Notes: a model not told the origin generated them from the sequence alone. 7,706 nucleotides of DNA from a bacterium (GCA_021791295.1 JAJYWW010000022.1:1-7706); one strand, 5' to 3'; shown: positions 1-6,307, counted from the first letter of the stretch. Numbers and translations: made by a program.

Positions 1-649
1 TATTTACAAGTTTGGAAAGACTGTTTATGGCGTTTGCTTGTTCGTCCTGCAGTTCGTTTGCGTTGCTTCCGGCATTTAGAGCATACGTTATCTGTTGGTT
101 CAAACCTGCAATCTGCGTGGTAAGATTGTTTATTTGCGGAATTAAGCCCTGTATTGAATTGTTGGTCGAAGATACCGTATTTTGAATAGTAGTGTAAGCA
201 TTGTTGATAGAACCGCTAAGAGACTGGGCATCGGATAATAAAGCCGTTCTTTGCGAAGTATTTGACGGATTATTTGCGACGTTTTGAAAATCGTTGAAAA
301 ACTGGGAAATTTGGGAACTGAAACCTGAACCGGTCTGATCGTTGAACAGATTCTGAATCTGGTCCAAGCCCTGATAGAGCGTCGTATAATAGCTGTTCTG
401 TCCCGTTTCGTTGTTGACTTCCGACTGGACGAAATTATCCGTGCTTCTTTGGATTTGATTGACGTTTACGCCGGTGCCGTATGTATATGGAGCTCCGACT
501 ACCGCGGGCGCTTCGTTTTCTATAGGGGTTTCGCTGTTGTAAAACGGCGTATTGACGTTTGCGACGTTCTGCGAAACCGTGTTCATTGCCGCCGTATTGG
601 CGTTCATAGCCGAGTCTGCAATATCGAGTATATTATTGACGGTTATCAT
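1..649 (-). CDS. flgK: Flagellar hook-associated protein 1 (FlgK), N-terminal part
   Basis: FlgK forms the first junction ring between hook and filament at the distal end of the hook. The first 216 residues are visible; the rest lies beyond the left edge. The start is ATG at 649-647, preceded by GAGGA (658-662) with 8 bases of spacing. The N-terminal D0 helix and rod/hook-family signature are clear: residues 14-33 (SAMNANTAAMNTVSQNVANV), then NTPFY. Next come GTGVNVNQIQRSTDNFV (59-74), the FFNDFQNVANNPSNTSQR stretch (117-134) and an ELQDEQANAINSLSKLV segment (199-215), equivalent to the conserved 'L.D.RD.L...LS' of FlgK. The usual NTPGYSR motif reads NTPFYNS here. The gene begins 3 bases after flgN, so the two are probably translationally coupled. 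It is presumably transcribed from the FliA-type promoter before flgM. Confidence 0.93.
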   Translation of the reverse strand, partial: MITVNNILDIADSAMNANTAAMNTVSQNVANVNTPFYNSETPIENEAPAVVGAPYTYGTGVNVNQIQRSTDNFVQSEVNNETGQNSYYTTLYQGLDQIQNLFNDQTGSGFSSQISQFFNDFQNVANNPSNTSQRTALLSDAQSLSGSINNAYTTIQNTVSSTNNSIQGLIPQINNLTTQIAGLNQQITYALNAGSNANELQDEQANAINSLSKLVN

Positions 650-652
650 TTT

Positions 653-1120
653 TTATATCCTCACGCCGGATTTCATTAAAACGTTCTTTAAAGGTGAAAA
701 CGAAGGATTGTTTGAGCCGGATCTGTCGTAAATAGAATTTCTTTTAAAAGCATCTGTAATGAAAGAAATGGTCAGCTGATTATAATTTATATTTTTTCTA
801 ATCAAAGAAGAAAATGCTTCGTTAATTTTAGAAAGTTCGTAAATTTCCGCTTTTATAATTTCCTTAATTTCTTCGGCTTTATCTTTATCTTCGTTTTCTT
901 CCGAAACTTCGTCGTACTGCTTAGATAAAAATATACCGGATTCTTTTATTTTTTCGGTTATTTCTTTTAAAATAGACCCTTTTTTTTCAAATAAGCTTAT
1001 ATTGCTTAAAGGATTAAAACTTGTTTTTAAAACGTTATAGCAATCCGAAAGCTCGGTTTTTAATTTAAGAATTATATCTAAAAGCTCTTCGTATGTTTTT
1101 AGTTTAGTTTCGTTTTTCAT
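653..1120 (-). CDS. flgN: FlgN-family chaperone for hook-associated proteins
   Basis: A 155-residue, mostly helical, charged cytosolic protein. FlgN proteins bind FlgK and FlgL before export and deliver them to the flagellar type III secretion system. The match is by fold pattern and position. An N-terminal helix (5-33) has regular leucines, followed by an acidic linker (about 69-90). The C-terminal stretch SKINEAFSSLIRKNINYNQL (97-116) and the later Y-DRSG (131-135) correspond to the FlgN-family end 'N..Ll...l.y....l......Y...G'. It sits between flgM and flgK, the usual place, and stops 3 bases before the flgK ATG, so partner and chaperone are likely made together. No clear Shine-Dalgarno precedes the ATG at 1120, so translation may be weak or depend on flgM. 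Sequence conservation in this family is low, hence the reduced certainty. Confidence 0.82.
   Translation of the reverse strand: MKNETKLKTYEELLDIILKLKTELSDCYNVLKTSFNPLSNISLFEKKGSILKEITEKIKESGIFLSKQYDEVSEENEDKDKAEEIKEIIKAEIYELSKINEAFSSLIRKNINYNQLTISFITDAFKRNSIYDRSGSNNPSFSPLKNVLMKSGVRI
658..662 (-). promoter_or_regulatory. Ribosome binding site of flgK inside the end of flgN
   Basis: Reads GAGGA on the minus strand, 8 bases before the flgK ATG and within the last codons of flgN. It fixes the flgK start at 649 and suggests that translation of flgK is coupled to flgN. Confidence 0.7.
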
Positions 1121-1184
1121 AGTTTGGATATATATAATTTATATTCCGTCTTATGTTTAATTTTATATATAAATTAATACGTTA

Positions 1185-1481
1185 TTATTCCCCGAAAATA
1201 TTTAGCGAATTAATCAAGCCTTCGGCTATTTTTGAACTGTCCGCATATGTGCCGGAAGCTATTTTTTGAATTATATCGTTAATTTTAGAGGGGGAAGATG
1301 TTTCGGAAGAACCTATCTGACCTCTTAAATTGCTAATGAAAGTTGCGTCACCGGATATGCTTACCTTGTCGGAAGAAGACTGAATGTTTCTCGAAGAAGA
1401 AACGTCTTTTTTCTTCTGAACGTTCCCATTTTGTATAATCTCGCCGGCTACAGGCGTTACGTTTGAAATTTCGATTGCCAT
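1185..1481 (-). CDS. flgM: Anti-sigma-28 factor FlgM
   Basis: A 98-residue protein. FlgM binds and holds FliA (sigma-28) until the hook-basal body is finished, then is exported through the flagellum, which releases late gene expression. The family pattern is visible: a disordered, Ser-rich first half, then SSSDKVSISGDATFISNL (35-52, the 'D.V.lS' box) and KINDIIQKIASGTYADSSKI (66-85, the FliA-binding 'v..ik..I..G.Y.vd...iA' helices), followed by AEGLINSL. The length is typical for the family. The ATG at 1481 has AAGAAGG (1491-1497) 9 bases upstream. The gene ends with two in-frame stops in tandem (TAATAA, 1182-1187). A FliA-like promoter lies just upstream, so FlgM would be made under control of the sigma factor it inhibits, a known feedback loop in flagellar systems. 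Confidence 0.93.
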   Translation of the reverse strand: MAIEISNVTPVAGEIIQNGNVQKKKDVSSSRNIQSSSDKVSISGDATFISNLRGQIGSSETSSPSKINDIIQKIASGTYADSSKIAEGLINSLNIFGE

Positions 1482-1530
1482 AATTTTATACCTTCTTAAA
1501 ATTTAAGATATTTTAATTTCTTATATATAA

Positions 1531-1558
1531 GAATCGGCATTTTCAAACCGTAACTTTA
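1531..1558 (-). promoter_or_regulatory. Sigma-28 (FliA)-type promoter for flgM-flgN-flgK
   Basis: The minus strand reads TAAAG (TAAA at 1558-1555) and then GCCGATTC (1538-1531), with 16 bases between TAAA and GCC. The enterobacterial FliA consensus is TAAA-N15-GCCGATAA, so the -10 core GCCGAT is perfect and the spacing is one base long. Transcription would start near 1524, leaving a leader of about 40 bases before the flgM ATG. Position and match together make this a good candidate. Confidence 0.75.
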
Positions 1559-1564
1559 ATTTTG

Positions 1565-1570
1565 CCTCCT
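1565..1570 (-). promoter_or_regulatory. Orphan Shine-Dalgarno sequence (AGGAGG)
   Basis: A perfect AGGAGG on the minus strand with no usable start codon within 5-12 bases; the next ATG (in the promoter -10 region) opens only 14 codons. It lies just upstream of the FliA -35 element, so it would be carried only on readthrough mRNA from flgI. It could be the remnant of a lost gene or a chance match. Confidence 0.4.
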
Positions 1571-1660
1571 ATAATATATATAGTAATAAGTTAAGTAAAT
1601 CATGTTATCTGGTTATATGCTTTTTGATAATAAATTAATACATTTTAATTTTATAAATTT

Positions 1661-2734
1661 TTATATAACTTTTATTTCGGCGGACAGCGCTCCGGCGGCT
1701 TTTATAGATTCAAGCATAGAAATAATGCTTGATGTAGAAGCCCCTACCGCATTTAGGGCTTTTACGAGATTAGCTACGGTTAAGCCTTTCTTTAAATAAA
1801 AGGCGTTAGGCATTCTTTTCCCTTTTATTTTAAGCGTAATATTCCTGTTTGATACGGCAACCGGATTTATTTTTATATTGCCGCCCATTACAACCGTTCC
1901 AGACCTTTCGTCAATAACTATGATTGCCTTGGAATGCGTTTTTACGTTTATAGCGTTAACGACGGATACGAACTGAGATACGTTGCCGGAATAAGAAGCC
2001 GGAACTGCGACTTCTACGCTTGTTGAATTTAAAGGCTTTGCGGTTCCTTTTCCAATTTTTGCGTTTATGGCGGCGGCTATTCTCGAAGAATTGGTAAAAC
2101 TTGGGTTTTTAAGAATAAGCCTGACGGTTTTAAAAGTATTTAAACCGATAGAAACTCCCTTTTCTACTATTCCGCCGTTATCTATAATGCCTGCAGTTTG
2201 AAAATTCTGCGATACCGGAACGTAACCGGGAAGAGGCATAACGTTCTGAGCCGCAACGCTTCCGCCTGTCGAAACAGAACCCTGCGCAAGGGCGTAAATT
2301 TTTCCGTTAGGACCTTTTAGCGGGGTCATAAGCAAAACTCCGCCTTCTATGCTTTCGGCGTTGCCGATGGCGCTTACGGTAACGTTTATCTTTTCGCCCG
2401 GAACGGCAAACGGCGGAAGTTCGGCCGTTACCATAACGGCGGCTGTATCCCTGATTTCGTAAAGAGAAGCTTCGTTAGTATTAATGCCGAGCTTAGACAG
2501 CATGGTAACTATAGACTGTTGGGTAACGTTAACGCCCCACTGGTCGCCCGTGCCGTCAAGACCGGTAACTAAACCGTAGCCTACTATAGGGTTGCTCATC
2601 GCTCCGTAAACGGAAGTAATGTTGCCTACCGTAGCGGCGCAGGAATAATCAGGGGCAAAAAAAGTAACTGCGGTTAAGCCCCAAAACAGCGAAAGCAGAA
2701 AAACTAAAGGTATTAACAATATTCTTTTATTCAT
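1661..2734 (-). CDS. flgI: Flagellar P-ring protein FlgI
   Basis: A 357-residue precursor, close to the usual length. FlgI subunits form the P ring around the rod in the peptidoglycan layer. An N-terminal signal peptide is clear: K3-R4, hydrophobic core about 5-26, likely cleavage after the SCA at 31-33. The mature start carries the hallmark VGYGLVTGLDGTGDQ (51-65), followed by the TQQSIVTMLSKLGI segment (71-84). AVMVTAELPPFAVPGEKINV (about 99-118) and the later IVIDERSGTVVMGGNIKINP stretch are also characteristic of FlgI. The ATG at 2734 is preceded by GGAGG (2747-2751), 12 bases away. It lies 130 bp downstream of flgH, so both ring proteins probably come from the same transcript, together with flgA, whose product helps FlgI assemble. 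Confidence 0.97.
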   Translation of the reverse strand: MNKRILLIPLVFLLSLFWGLTAVTFFAPDYSCAATVGNITSVYGAMSNPIVGYGLVTGLDGTGDQWGVNVTQQSIVTMLSKLGINTNEASLYEIRDTAAVMVTAELPPFAVPGEKINVTVSAIGNAESIEGGVLLMTPLKGPNGKIYALAQGSVSTGGSVAAQNVMPLPGYVPVSQNFQTAGIIDNGGIVEKGVSIGLNTFKTVRLILKNPSFTNSSRIAAAINAKIGKGTAKPLNSTSVEVAVPASYSGNVSQFVSVVNAINVKTHSKAIIVIDERSGTVVMGGNIKINPVAVSNRNITLKIKGKRMPNAFYLKKGLTVANLVKALNAVGASTSSIISMLESIKAAGALSAEIKVI

Positions 2735-2864
2735 TTATTATGCCGGCCTCCAAATATTATTGCAATATATATCTTATATTTATATTTCTCAAACCTTAAT
2801 TTCTTAAATATTTATACCATCTATTTTTAACCATTTAGTCATTACTATCCAATACTTATTTTCT
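2735..2864. other. flgH-flgI intergenic gap
   Basis: 130 bp of AT-rich DNA. Apart from the flgI Shine-Dalgarno sequence (2747-2751) and a short ATTGCAAT palindrome (2759-2766), no promoter, hairpin terminator or credible small gene was recognised. Confidence 0.5.
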
Positions 2865-3602
2865 TTAGAACGGCCAGATATCCTGCATAATTTTATACAG
2901 CCAGTTAGGACTCTGCGAACTGTTGACGTAACCTCTGCCGTTTATCCATATTCTTTCGTCTGCAAGCTGGGTTGACAGCACAGTATTTGCCGGCGATATG
3001 TCTATCGGACGGGCTATGCCTTTAATCAGCAGAAATCTTGTTTCTCCGTTCACAGATACTTTTCTCTCCCCTTTAAGTTCTACGTCGCCGTTTGGAAACA
3101 CTTTTACCACCTGTGCCTGAATCGTCGAGTTTATCTGTCCGGATTCAGCTACTCCGCCGCCGCCGTCAAAAGATTCGTTGTTAGAACCTTCATAACCGGT
3201 AGGCTTCGAAGTAGAAAGCGTGCCGAAAGCAAACTCTCCTGTACCCGACGAATTATGCGAAAGAGACGTCCCCGACGAATCCGAAACCTGAGTCTGGTCG
3301 TTAACTATAATAGTTACGGTATCGTTCAGCCTAAAAGCGACGTTATCGGCATAAAGATTAGTTCCGCTTCCGGTACCCGTCCAGAGAGAACCGAGAACCG
3401 GCTTAGACTGCAGTCCTCCATTTTTTGCCGTAGGTTTTACATACGTAGGAGGAATCATAGACTTAGGCGGATGCACTCCGCAGCCGGTTAAAGCAAGCGG
3501 CAATAAAGCGGCAAAAAATAATGTTAATATAAAAAATACTTTTATTTTTGATTTATATTTTATTTTCGTTCGCTTTTGCGTTTGCGTTTTTTTAAGTTCC
3601 AT
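2865..3602 (-). CDS. flgH: Flagellar L-ring lipoprotein FlgH
   Basis: A 245-residue precursor. FlgH forms the L ring in the outer membrane around the rod. A lipobox LTGC (38-41) puts the lipidated cysteine at position 41, after a hydrophobic core at about 22-38. The conserved GSLWTG...NLYADNVAFRLNDTVTIIV block (71-100) is the FlgH domain start. The C-terminal half has NGDVELKGERKVSVNGE (171-187) and GIARPIDISPANTVLSTQLA (195-214), and ends in the typical WPF. The start at 3602 is fixed by AGAGGAG (3613-3619), 10 bases upstream, and no other ATG lies before the lipobox. As a result the positively charged n-region is unusually long (21 residues, nine Lys/Arg, alternating TQTQ and KxK). Gly/Ser-rich linkers occur at about 105-155. 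Confidence 0.97.
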   Translation of the reverse strand: MELKKTQTQKRTKIKYKSKIKVFFILTLFFAALLPLALTGCGVHPPKSMIPPTYVKPTAKNGGLQSKPVLGSLWTGTGSGTNLYADNVAFRLNDTVTIIVNDQTQVSDSSGTSLSHNSSGTGEFAFGTLSTSKPTGYEGSNNESFDGGGGVAESGQINSTIQAQVVKVFPNGDVELKGERKVSVNGETRFLLIKGIARPIDISPANTVLSTQLADERIWINGRGYVNSSQSPNWLYKIMQDIWPF

Positions 3603-3675
3603 ATAATTTATACTCCTCTATACTAACCTTTACTTTTTTATTTTCGGTTTTCAGTCTAATATTTGTCTGCCGCTC

Positions 3676-4437
3676 TTAATTTACCTCTGCAATTTTAGGC
3701 GATTTTACCAAGCATTCCACTATTTCTCCCGATTCCAAATTTCTTATCCTTATTTTAGAATTTAAAGCTCCTGATTGAAGAGCCATGCCTTTTGTCTTTA
3801 AAATTAATCCGTTTTCGTCGTAAATTATATTTACCCTATCGCCGAAGTTTATTATCCTGCGCCTTTCGGTGTCTGCATTATTTAAAGCCGACCCCGCTGC
3901 AATAAAAAACTTTGCTTCCCTTCCTGCCGCTTTTTTAACGTTTAAAAAGTAGCCGTCGTTTAAACTCGGAATATTTTTGTAAGATATTTTTATCTCGCCG
4001 CTTTTTATAATCTGAAATTTTCCGATAGTTTCGGATGCAGCGGCAACGGGAGCATAAATAGACGTTTTAAAAGTAGCGGCATCCAAACCCTGCATTTCGC
4101 CGTTTTTTATATTTATAATTTTTATTAATGCCGTATGATATCCTGAATATCCGGTATCGGCAATATTTATCCTTAAATTTTTGAAATTAAAATTTTTATA
4201 CGGCATATTAAAATGAAAATTCCCGAAATGAAAATATTTTTTAAATTTTACGGGAACTTTTTTTAAGTACGCTTTTATTATTAAGCGTTTTAATAAAAAA
4301 TCGTTGCCGTTATTACTAGCGCCCGCTGCTCCGGAATAAGCCGCAGCCTCCGCATTTTTAACGGTGAATATGCTTGGCGATATAGCAACTGCAGAGGCTA
4401 ACGCTATTAATGCAAAAATTAATTTCATTCTATTCAT
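3676..4437 (-). CDS. flgA: Flagellar P-ring assembly protein FlgA (SAF domain)
   Basis: A 253-residue periplasmic protein. FlgA is a chaperone for FlgI during P-ring assembly. A signal peptide spans about 1-31 with a likely cut after AEA (29-31). The C-terminal half (about 132-253) has the FlgA/SAF layout: RRRIINFGDRVNIIYDENGL (192-211), then the GMALQSGALNSKIRIRNLES stretch (217-236) and a final GEIVECLVKSP, matching 'G.V.I....g...g.A...g..Gd.I.V+N..Sgk...g.V'. The N-terminal half is poorly conserved and contains an odd Phe/His/Lys/Asn-rich stretch (about 63-87). No good Shine-Dalgarno precedes either the ATG at 4437 or the in-frame ATG at 4428, so the start is uncertain by three codons. It lies between flgG and flgH with about 100 and 73 bp gaps. 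Confidence 0.9.
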   Translation of the reverse strand: MNRMKLIFALIALASAVAISPSIFTVKNAEAAAYSGAAGASNNGNDFLLKRLIIKAYLKKVPVKFKKYFHFGNFHFNMPYKNFNFKNLRINIADTGYSGYHTALIKIINIKNGEMQGLDAATFKTSIYAPVAAASETIGKFQIIKSGEIKISYKNIPSLNDGYFLNVKKAAGREAKFFIAAGSALNNADTERRRIINFGDRVNIIYDENGLILKTKGMALQSGALNSKIRIRNLESGEIVECLVKSPKIAEVN

Positions 4438-4538
4438 CTGTTTATTTTTTATTATTTAGCTGTTATATTATCCGCACTTATCAATTATATTTATTTAATA
4501 AATTAGTTTAATTTAATAACAGTAACTAACTTAATTTA

Positions 4539-5324
4539 TTAAGGTATTAAACCGCTCATCGTTTGAAGCATCTGGTTTGCGGTCGTAATAGCCTTTGAAT
4601 CTATGGTATAGGCATTTTGAGCCGTAATCATGTCAACCATCTGACCTACGAGATTTACGTTAGACATTTCCAAAAACCCCTGCTGGAGCGTTCCAAGCCC
4701 GTTTTGATTAGGCGTGCCGACCTGCGGAACCCCTGAGGCAGAAGTCTGAAGATAAAGATTGCTGCCGACGCTGTTAAGTCCCGCCGGATTAATAAAATTT
4801 GCAAGACTGATAGTTCCGATTTGCGCAGGATTAGTCTGTCCGGATATTACCGCCGTAACCGTTCCGTTTTCGGAAATAGTTACCGACGTGGCGTTAGGCG
4901 GTATTGTAATACTTGGAATCAGAGGGTATCCGTTGGCATCTACGAGCTGACCCTGTGAATTAGTATCGAAAGTTCCGTCTCTGGTATATGCCGTTTCGCC
5001 GTCAGGCATCTGCACCTGAAAAAAACCCTGTCCGGAAATTGCGATATCTAAGGGATTAGAGGTCTGCTGAAGATCGCCCTGCGTAAACTCTTTTTCTATG
5101 GAAGACACTTTTGAACCGAGACCTATCTGAATTCCGGTAGGCGACTGGGTATATTCCGATGAATAAGCGCCCGGAGATTTAATAGTCTGGTAAAACAGGT
5201 CTTCGAAATTGACTCTCGATTCTTTAAAACCGGTGGTATTGGTATTTGCAAGATTATTTGCTATGTTGTCTATTTCTATCTGCTGACCTTCCATTCCCGT
5301 AGCCGCCGTCCATAATGCTCTCAT
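4539..5324 (-). CDS. flgG: Flagellar distal rod protein FlgG
   Basis: A 261-residue protein of the length expected for FlgG, which builds the rigid distal rod that crosses the periplasm to the hook. It has the D0 start MRALWTAATGMEGQQIEIDN (1-20) and the signature NNLANTNTTGFK (23-34). The FlgG-specific segment YQTIKSPGAYSSEYTQSPTG (45-64) is associated with rod stiffness. Next come QQTSNPLDIAISGQGFFQV (86-104), YTRDGTFDTNSQGQLV (113-128) and the C-terminal helix EMSNVNLVGQMVDMITAQNA (219-238), ending in TANQMLQTM. The protein has no signal peptide, as expected for a substrate of the flagellar type III export apparatus. GGAGGT (5334-5339), 9 bases upstream, supports the ATG at 5324. It follows flgF by 73 bp on the same strand. 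Confidence 0.98.
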   Translation of the reverse strand: MRALWTAATGMEGQQIEIDNIANNLANTNTTGFKESRVNFEDLFYQTIKSPGAYSSEYTQSPTGIQIGLGSKVSSIEKEFTQGDLQQTSNPLDIAISGQGFFQVQMPDGETAYTRDGTFDTNSQGQLVDANGYPLIPSITIPPNATSVTISENGTVTAVISGQTNPAQIGTISLANFINPAGLNSVGSNLYLQTSASGVPQVGTPNQNGLGTLQQGFLEMSNVNLVGQMVDMITAQNAYTIDSKAITTANQMLQTMSGLIP

Positions 5325-5397
5325 TAATAAATAACCTCCGTAATTATATAATTAATCTATTAATATATTAATCTATTATTTATTATAAATTTTAAAT
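5325..5397. other. flgF-flgG intergenic gap with tandem AT-rich repeat
   Basis: 73 bp, almost entirely A and T apart from the flgG Shine-Dalgarno GGAGGT. It carries two tandem copies of ATTAATCTATTA (5351-5362 and 5367-5378). No promoter or terminator is convincing. Confidence 0.5.
5350..5378. repeat. Leader repeat, copies 1 and 2 (upstream of flgG)
   Basis: AATTAATCTATTAATA at 5350-5365 is identical over 16 bases to 6205-6220 in the flgF leader. A second 12-base copy, ATTAATCTATTA, follows at 5367-5378 with a 16-base period. The first copy begins 26 bases before the flgG ATG. Low complexity makes chance partly possible. Confidence 0.55.
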
Positions 5398-6174
5398 TTA
5401 TACCGCCGCTCCGACTGTGTTAATGGCGGTATTATCTACCGTGGAATATGATTTTAACGCCTGCATCATATTATTGTACGTTTCCGAAATATTTATCATC
5501 TGAACCATGCCTTTGATTTCGTTTACGTTGGATTCTTCGATATAACCTTGAAGTATATCGGGATTTTGATTTTCAACGGGAGCGCCGGAACTTTTGGTTT
5601 CGGAAAACAGGGTGTTTCCGTATTTAGATAAATACTGCGGGTTTTTAAAATTAGCAATTAATATCGTACCCGAATACATTTCGTTGCCGGTCTGCGGATC
5701 GGTAAGGCTTATTTCGCCCGAACCGCCGATAGTTACGTCGGAACCTCTTTCGTTAATAAAGATAGGTTTTTTAAACGTGCTTAAAACCGGATCTCCTTCC
5801 TGCGTTACGAGTTCACCCGCCTGATTAAGCGAAAACACTCCGTCTCTCGTGTATTTAACGCCGGAAGGAGTTGAAACTACGAAATATCCGTTGCCTTTAA
5901 TAGCAAGGTCGAGCCTGTTGCCCGTTTTTTTTATAGACCCTTGTGACATATTGTTATAAGTATTTAAAACAATGGGATACGCTTTATCGACAAGCGGTTT
6001 ATTTTTGCCGGATTCGTTTGCGTCTATTGCTTTTTGCGATAAAAATTCGGCAAAATTAACGTTTGTGCTTTTATAACCAGCCGTATTGACGTTTGCAAGA
6101 TTATTAGTAACGGCGGAGAGCTGTCTTTCTACCGCCAATATGCCGCTCAAAGTTATGTAAGAACCGCCGTTCAT
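5398..6174 (-). CDS. flgF: Flagellar proximal rod protein FlgF
   Basis: A 258-residue member of the rod/hook family and the first gene of the minus-strand operon. FlgF is a minor component of the proximal rod joining the MS ring to the distal rod. The N-terminal part YITLSGILAVERQLSAVTNN (6-25) with LANVNTAGYKSTNVNF (26-41) is the family signature. SQGSIKKTGNRLDLAIKGNG (77-96) and KYTRDGVFSLNQAGELVTQE (107-126) follow, then the C-terminal GYIEESNVNEIKGMVQMINI (210-229). FlgF is preferred over FlgG because of the MNGGSYITLSG start, the shorter fit to FlgG-specific segments and the presence of a true FlgG next to it. AGGGG (6184-6188) lies 9 bases before the ATG. A sigma-54 promoter lies about 115 bases upstream. 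Confidence 0.94.
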   Translation of the reverse strand: MNGGSYITLSGILAVERQLSAVTNNLANVNTAGYKSTNVNFAEFLSQKAIDANESGKNKPLVDKAYPIVLNTYNNMSQGSIKKTGNRLDLAIKGNGYFVVSTPSGVKYTRDGVFSLNQAGELVTQEGDPVLSTFKKPIFINERGSDVTIGGSGEISLTDPQTGNEMYSGTILIANFKNPQYLSKYGNTLFSETKSSGAPVENQNPDILQGYIEESNVNEIKGMVQMINISETYNNMMQALKSYSTVDNTAINTVGAAV

Positions 6175-6204
6175 TTTTTAAAACCCCTATAACTGCGATA
6201 ATTA

Positions 6205-6220
6205 AATTAATCTATTAATA
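6205..6220. repeat. Leader repeat, copy 3 (upstream of flgF)
   Basis: AATTAATCTATTAATA, identical to 5350-5365 in the flgG leader and placed 31 bases before the flgF ATG. On the minus strand it reads TATTAATAGATTAATT ahead of the Shine-Dalgarno in both leaders. Confidence 0.5.
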
Positions 6221-6290
6221 AATAAAAATCTAAACAAAAAATATGTAATATATAAATTAGAATATATAAATTTTATCCTGTATAATTCAT

Positions 6291-6306
6291 TGCAATAAAT
6301 GTGCCA
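6291..6306 (-). promoter_or_regulatory. Sigma-54 (RpoN) promoter for the flgF operon
   Basis: The minus strand reads TGGCACATTTATTGCA: TGGCAC, five bases, TTGCA. This is a full match to the sigma-54 consensus TGGCAC-N5-TTGC(A/T), with exactly 10 bases between the invariant GG and GC. Transcription would begin near 6280, giving a leader of roughly 105 bases before flgF. A sigma-54 promoter needs an enhancer-binding activator (FlrC, FleQ or FlgR type in other flagellar systems); no such gene is in the window. Confidence 0.88.
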
Positions 6307-6307
6307 T

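Larger units (their letters stand above)
1482..1660. other. flgI-flgM intergenic gap where flgJ is usually found
   Basis: A 179-bp AT-rich gap. It contains the FliA-like promoter, an orphan AGGAGG and no coding frame longer than about 16 codons on the minus strand. In many flagellar clusters flgJ (rod cap, often with a muramidase domain) follows flgI directly; nothing resembling it is present here. Confidence 0.6.

Noticed and set aside
449..679. Plus-strand open frame of 76 codons opposite the start of flgK
   Set aside because: It lies antisense to the well-supported FlgK coding sequence, has no ribosome binding site and its product resembles no known family.
1530..1620. Remnant of flgJ coding sequence between flgI and flgM
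   Set aside because: I read all minus-strand frames of the gap and found no FlgJ-like residues; only the orphan AGGAGG could be a relic.
1602..1799. Plus-strand open frame of 65 codons over the end of flgI
   Set aside because: It is mostly antisense to the conserved FlgI C-terminus, with an AT-rich start and no recognisable product.
2759..2766. TTGCA upstream of flgI as a sigma-54 -12 element
   Set aside because: There is no GG at the required -24 position, so it does not form a sigma-54 site.
3255..3491. Plus-strand open frame within flgH
   Set aside because: It is an antisense shadow of FlgH with an Arg-rich low-complexity product.
4468..4493. Possible FliA promoter before flgA (TAAA-N14-GCGGATAA, minus strand)
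   Set aside because: The -10 core has a mismatch in the conserved GCCGAT, the spacing is short, and early expression of flgA does not call for FliA. It is likely chance in AT-rich DNA.
4759..4950. Plus-strand open frame within flgG
   Set aside because: It is an antisense shadow of a strongly conserved gene and has no start signals.
5594..5824. Plus-strand open frame within flgF
   Set aside because: It is an antisense shadow of FlgF with no independent support.
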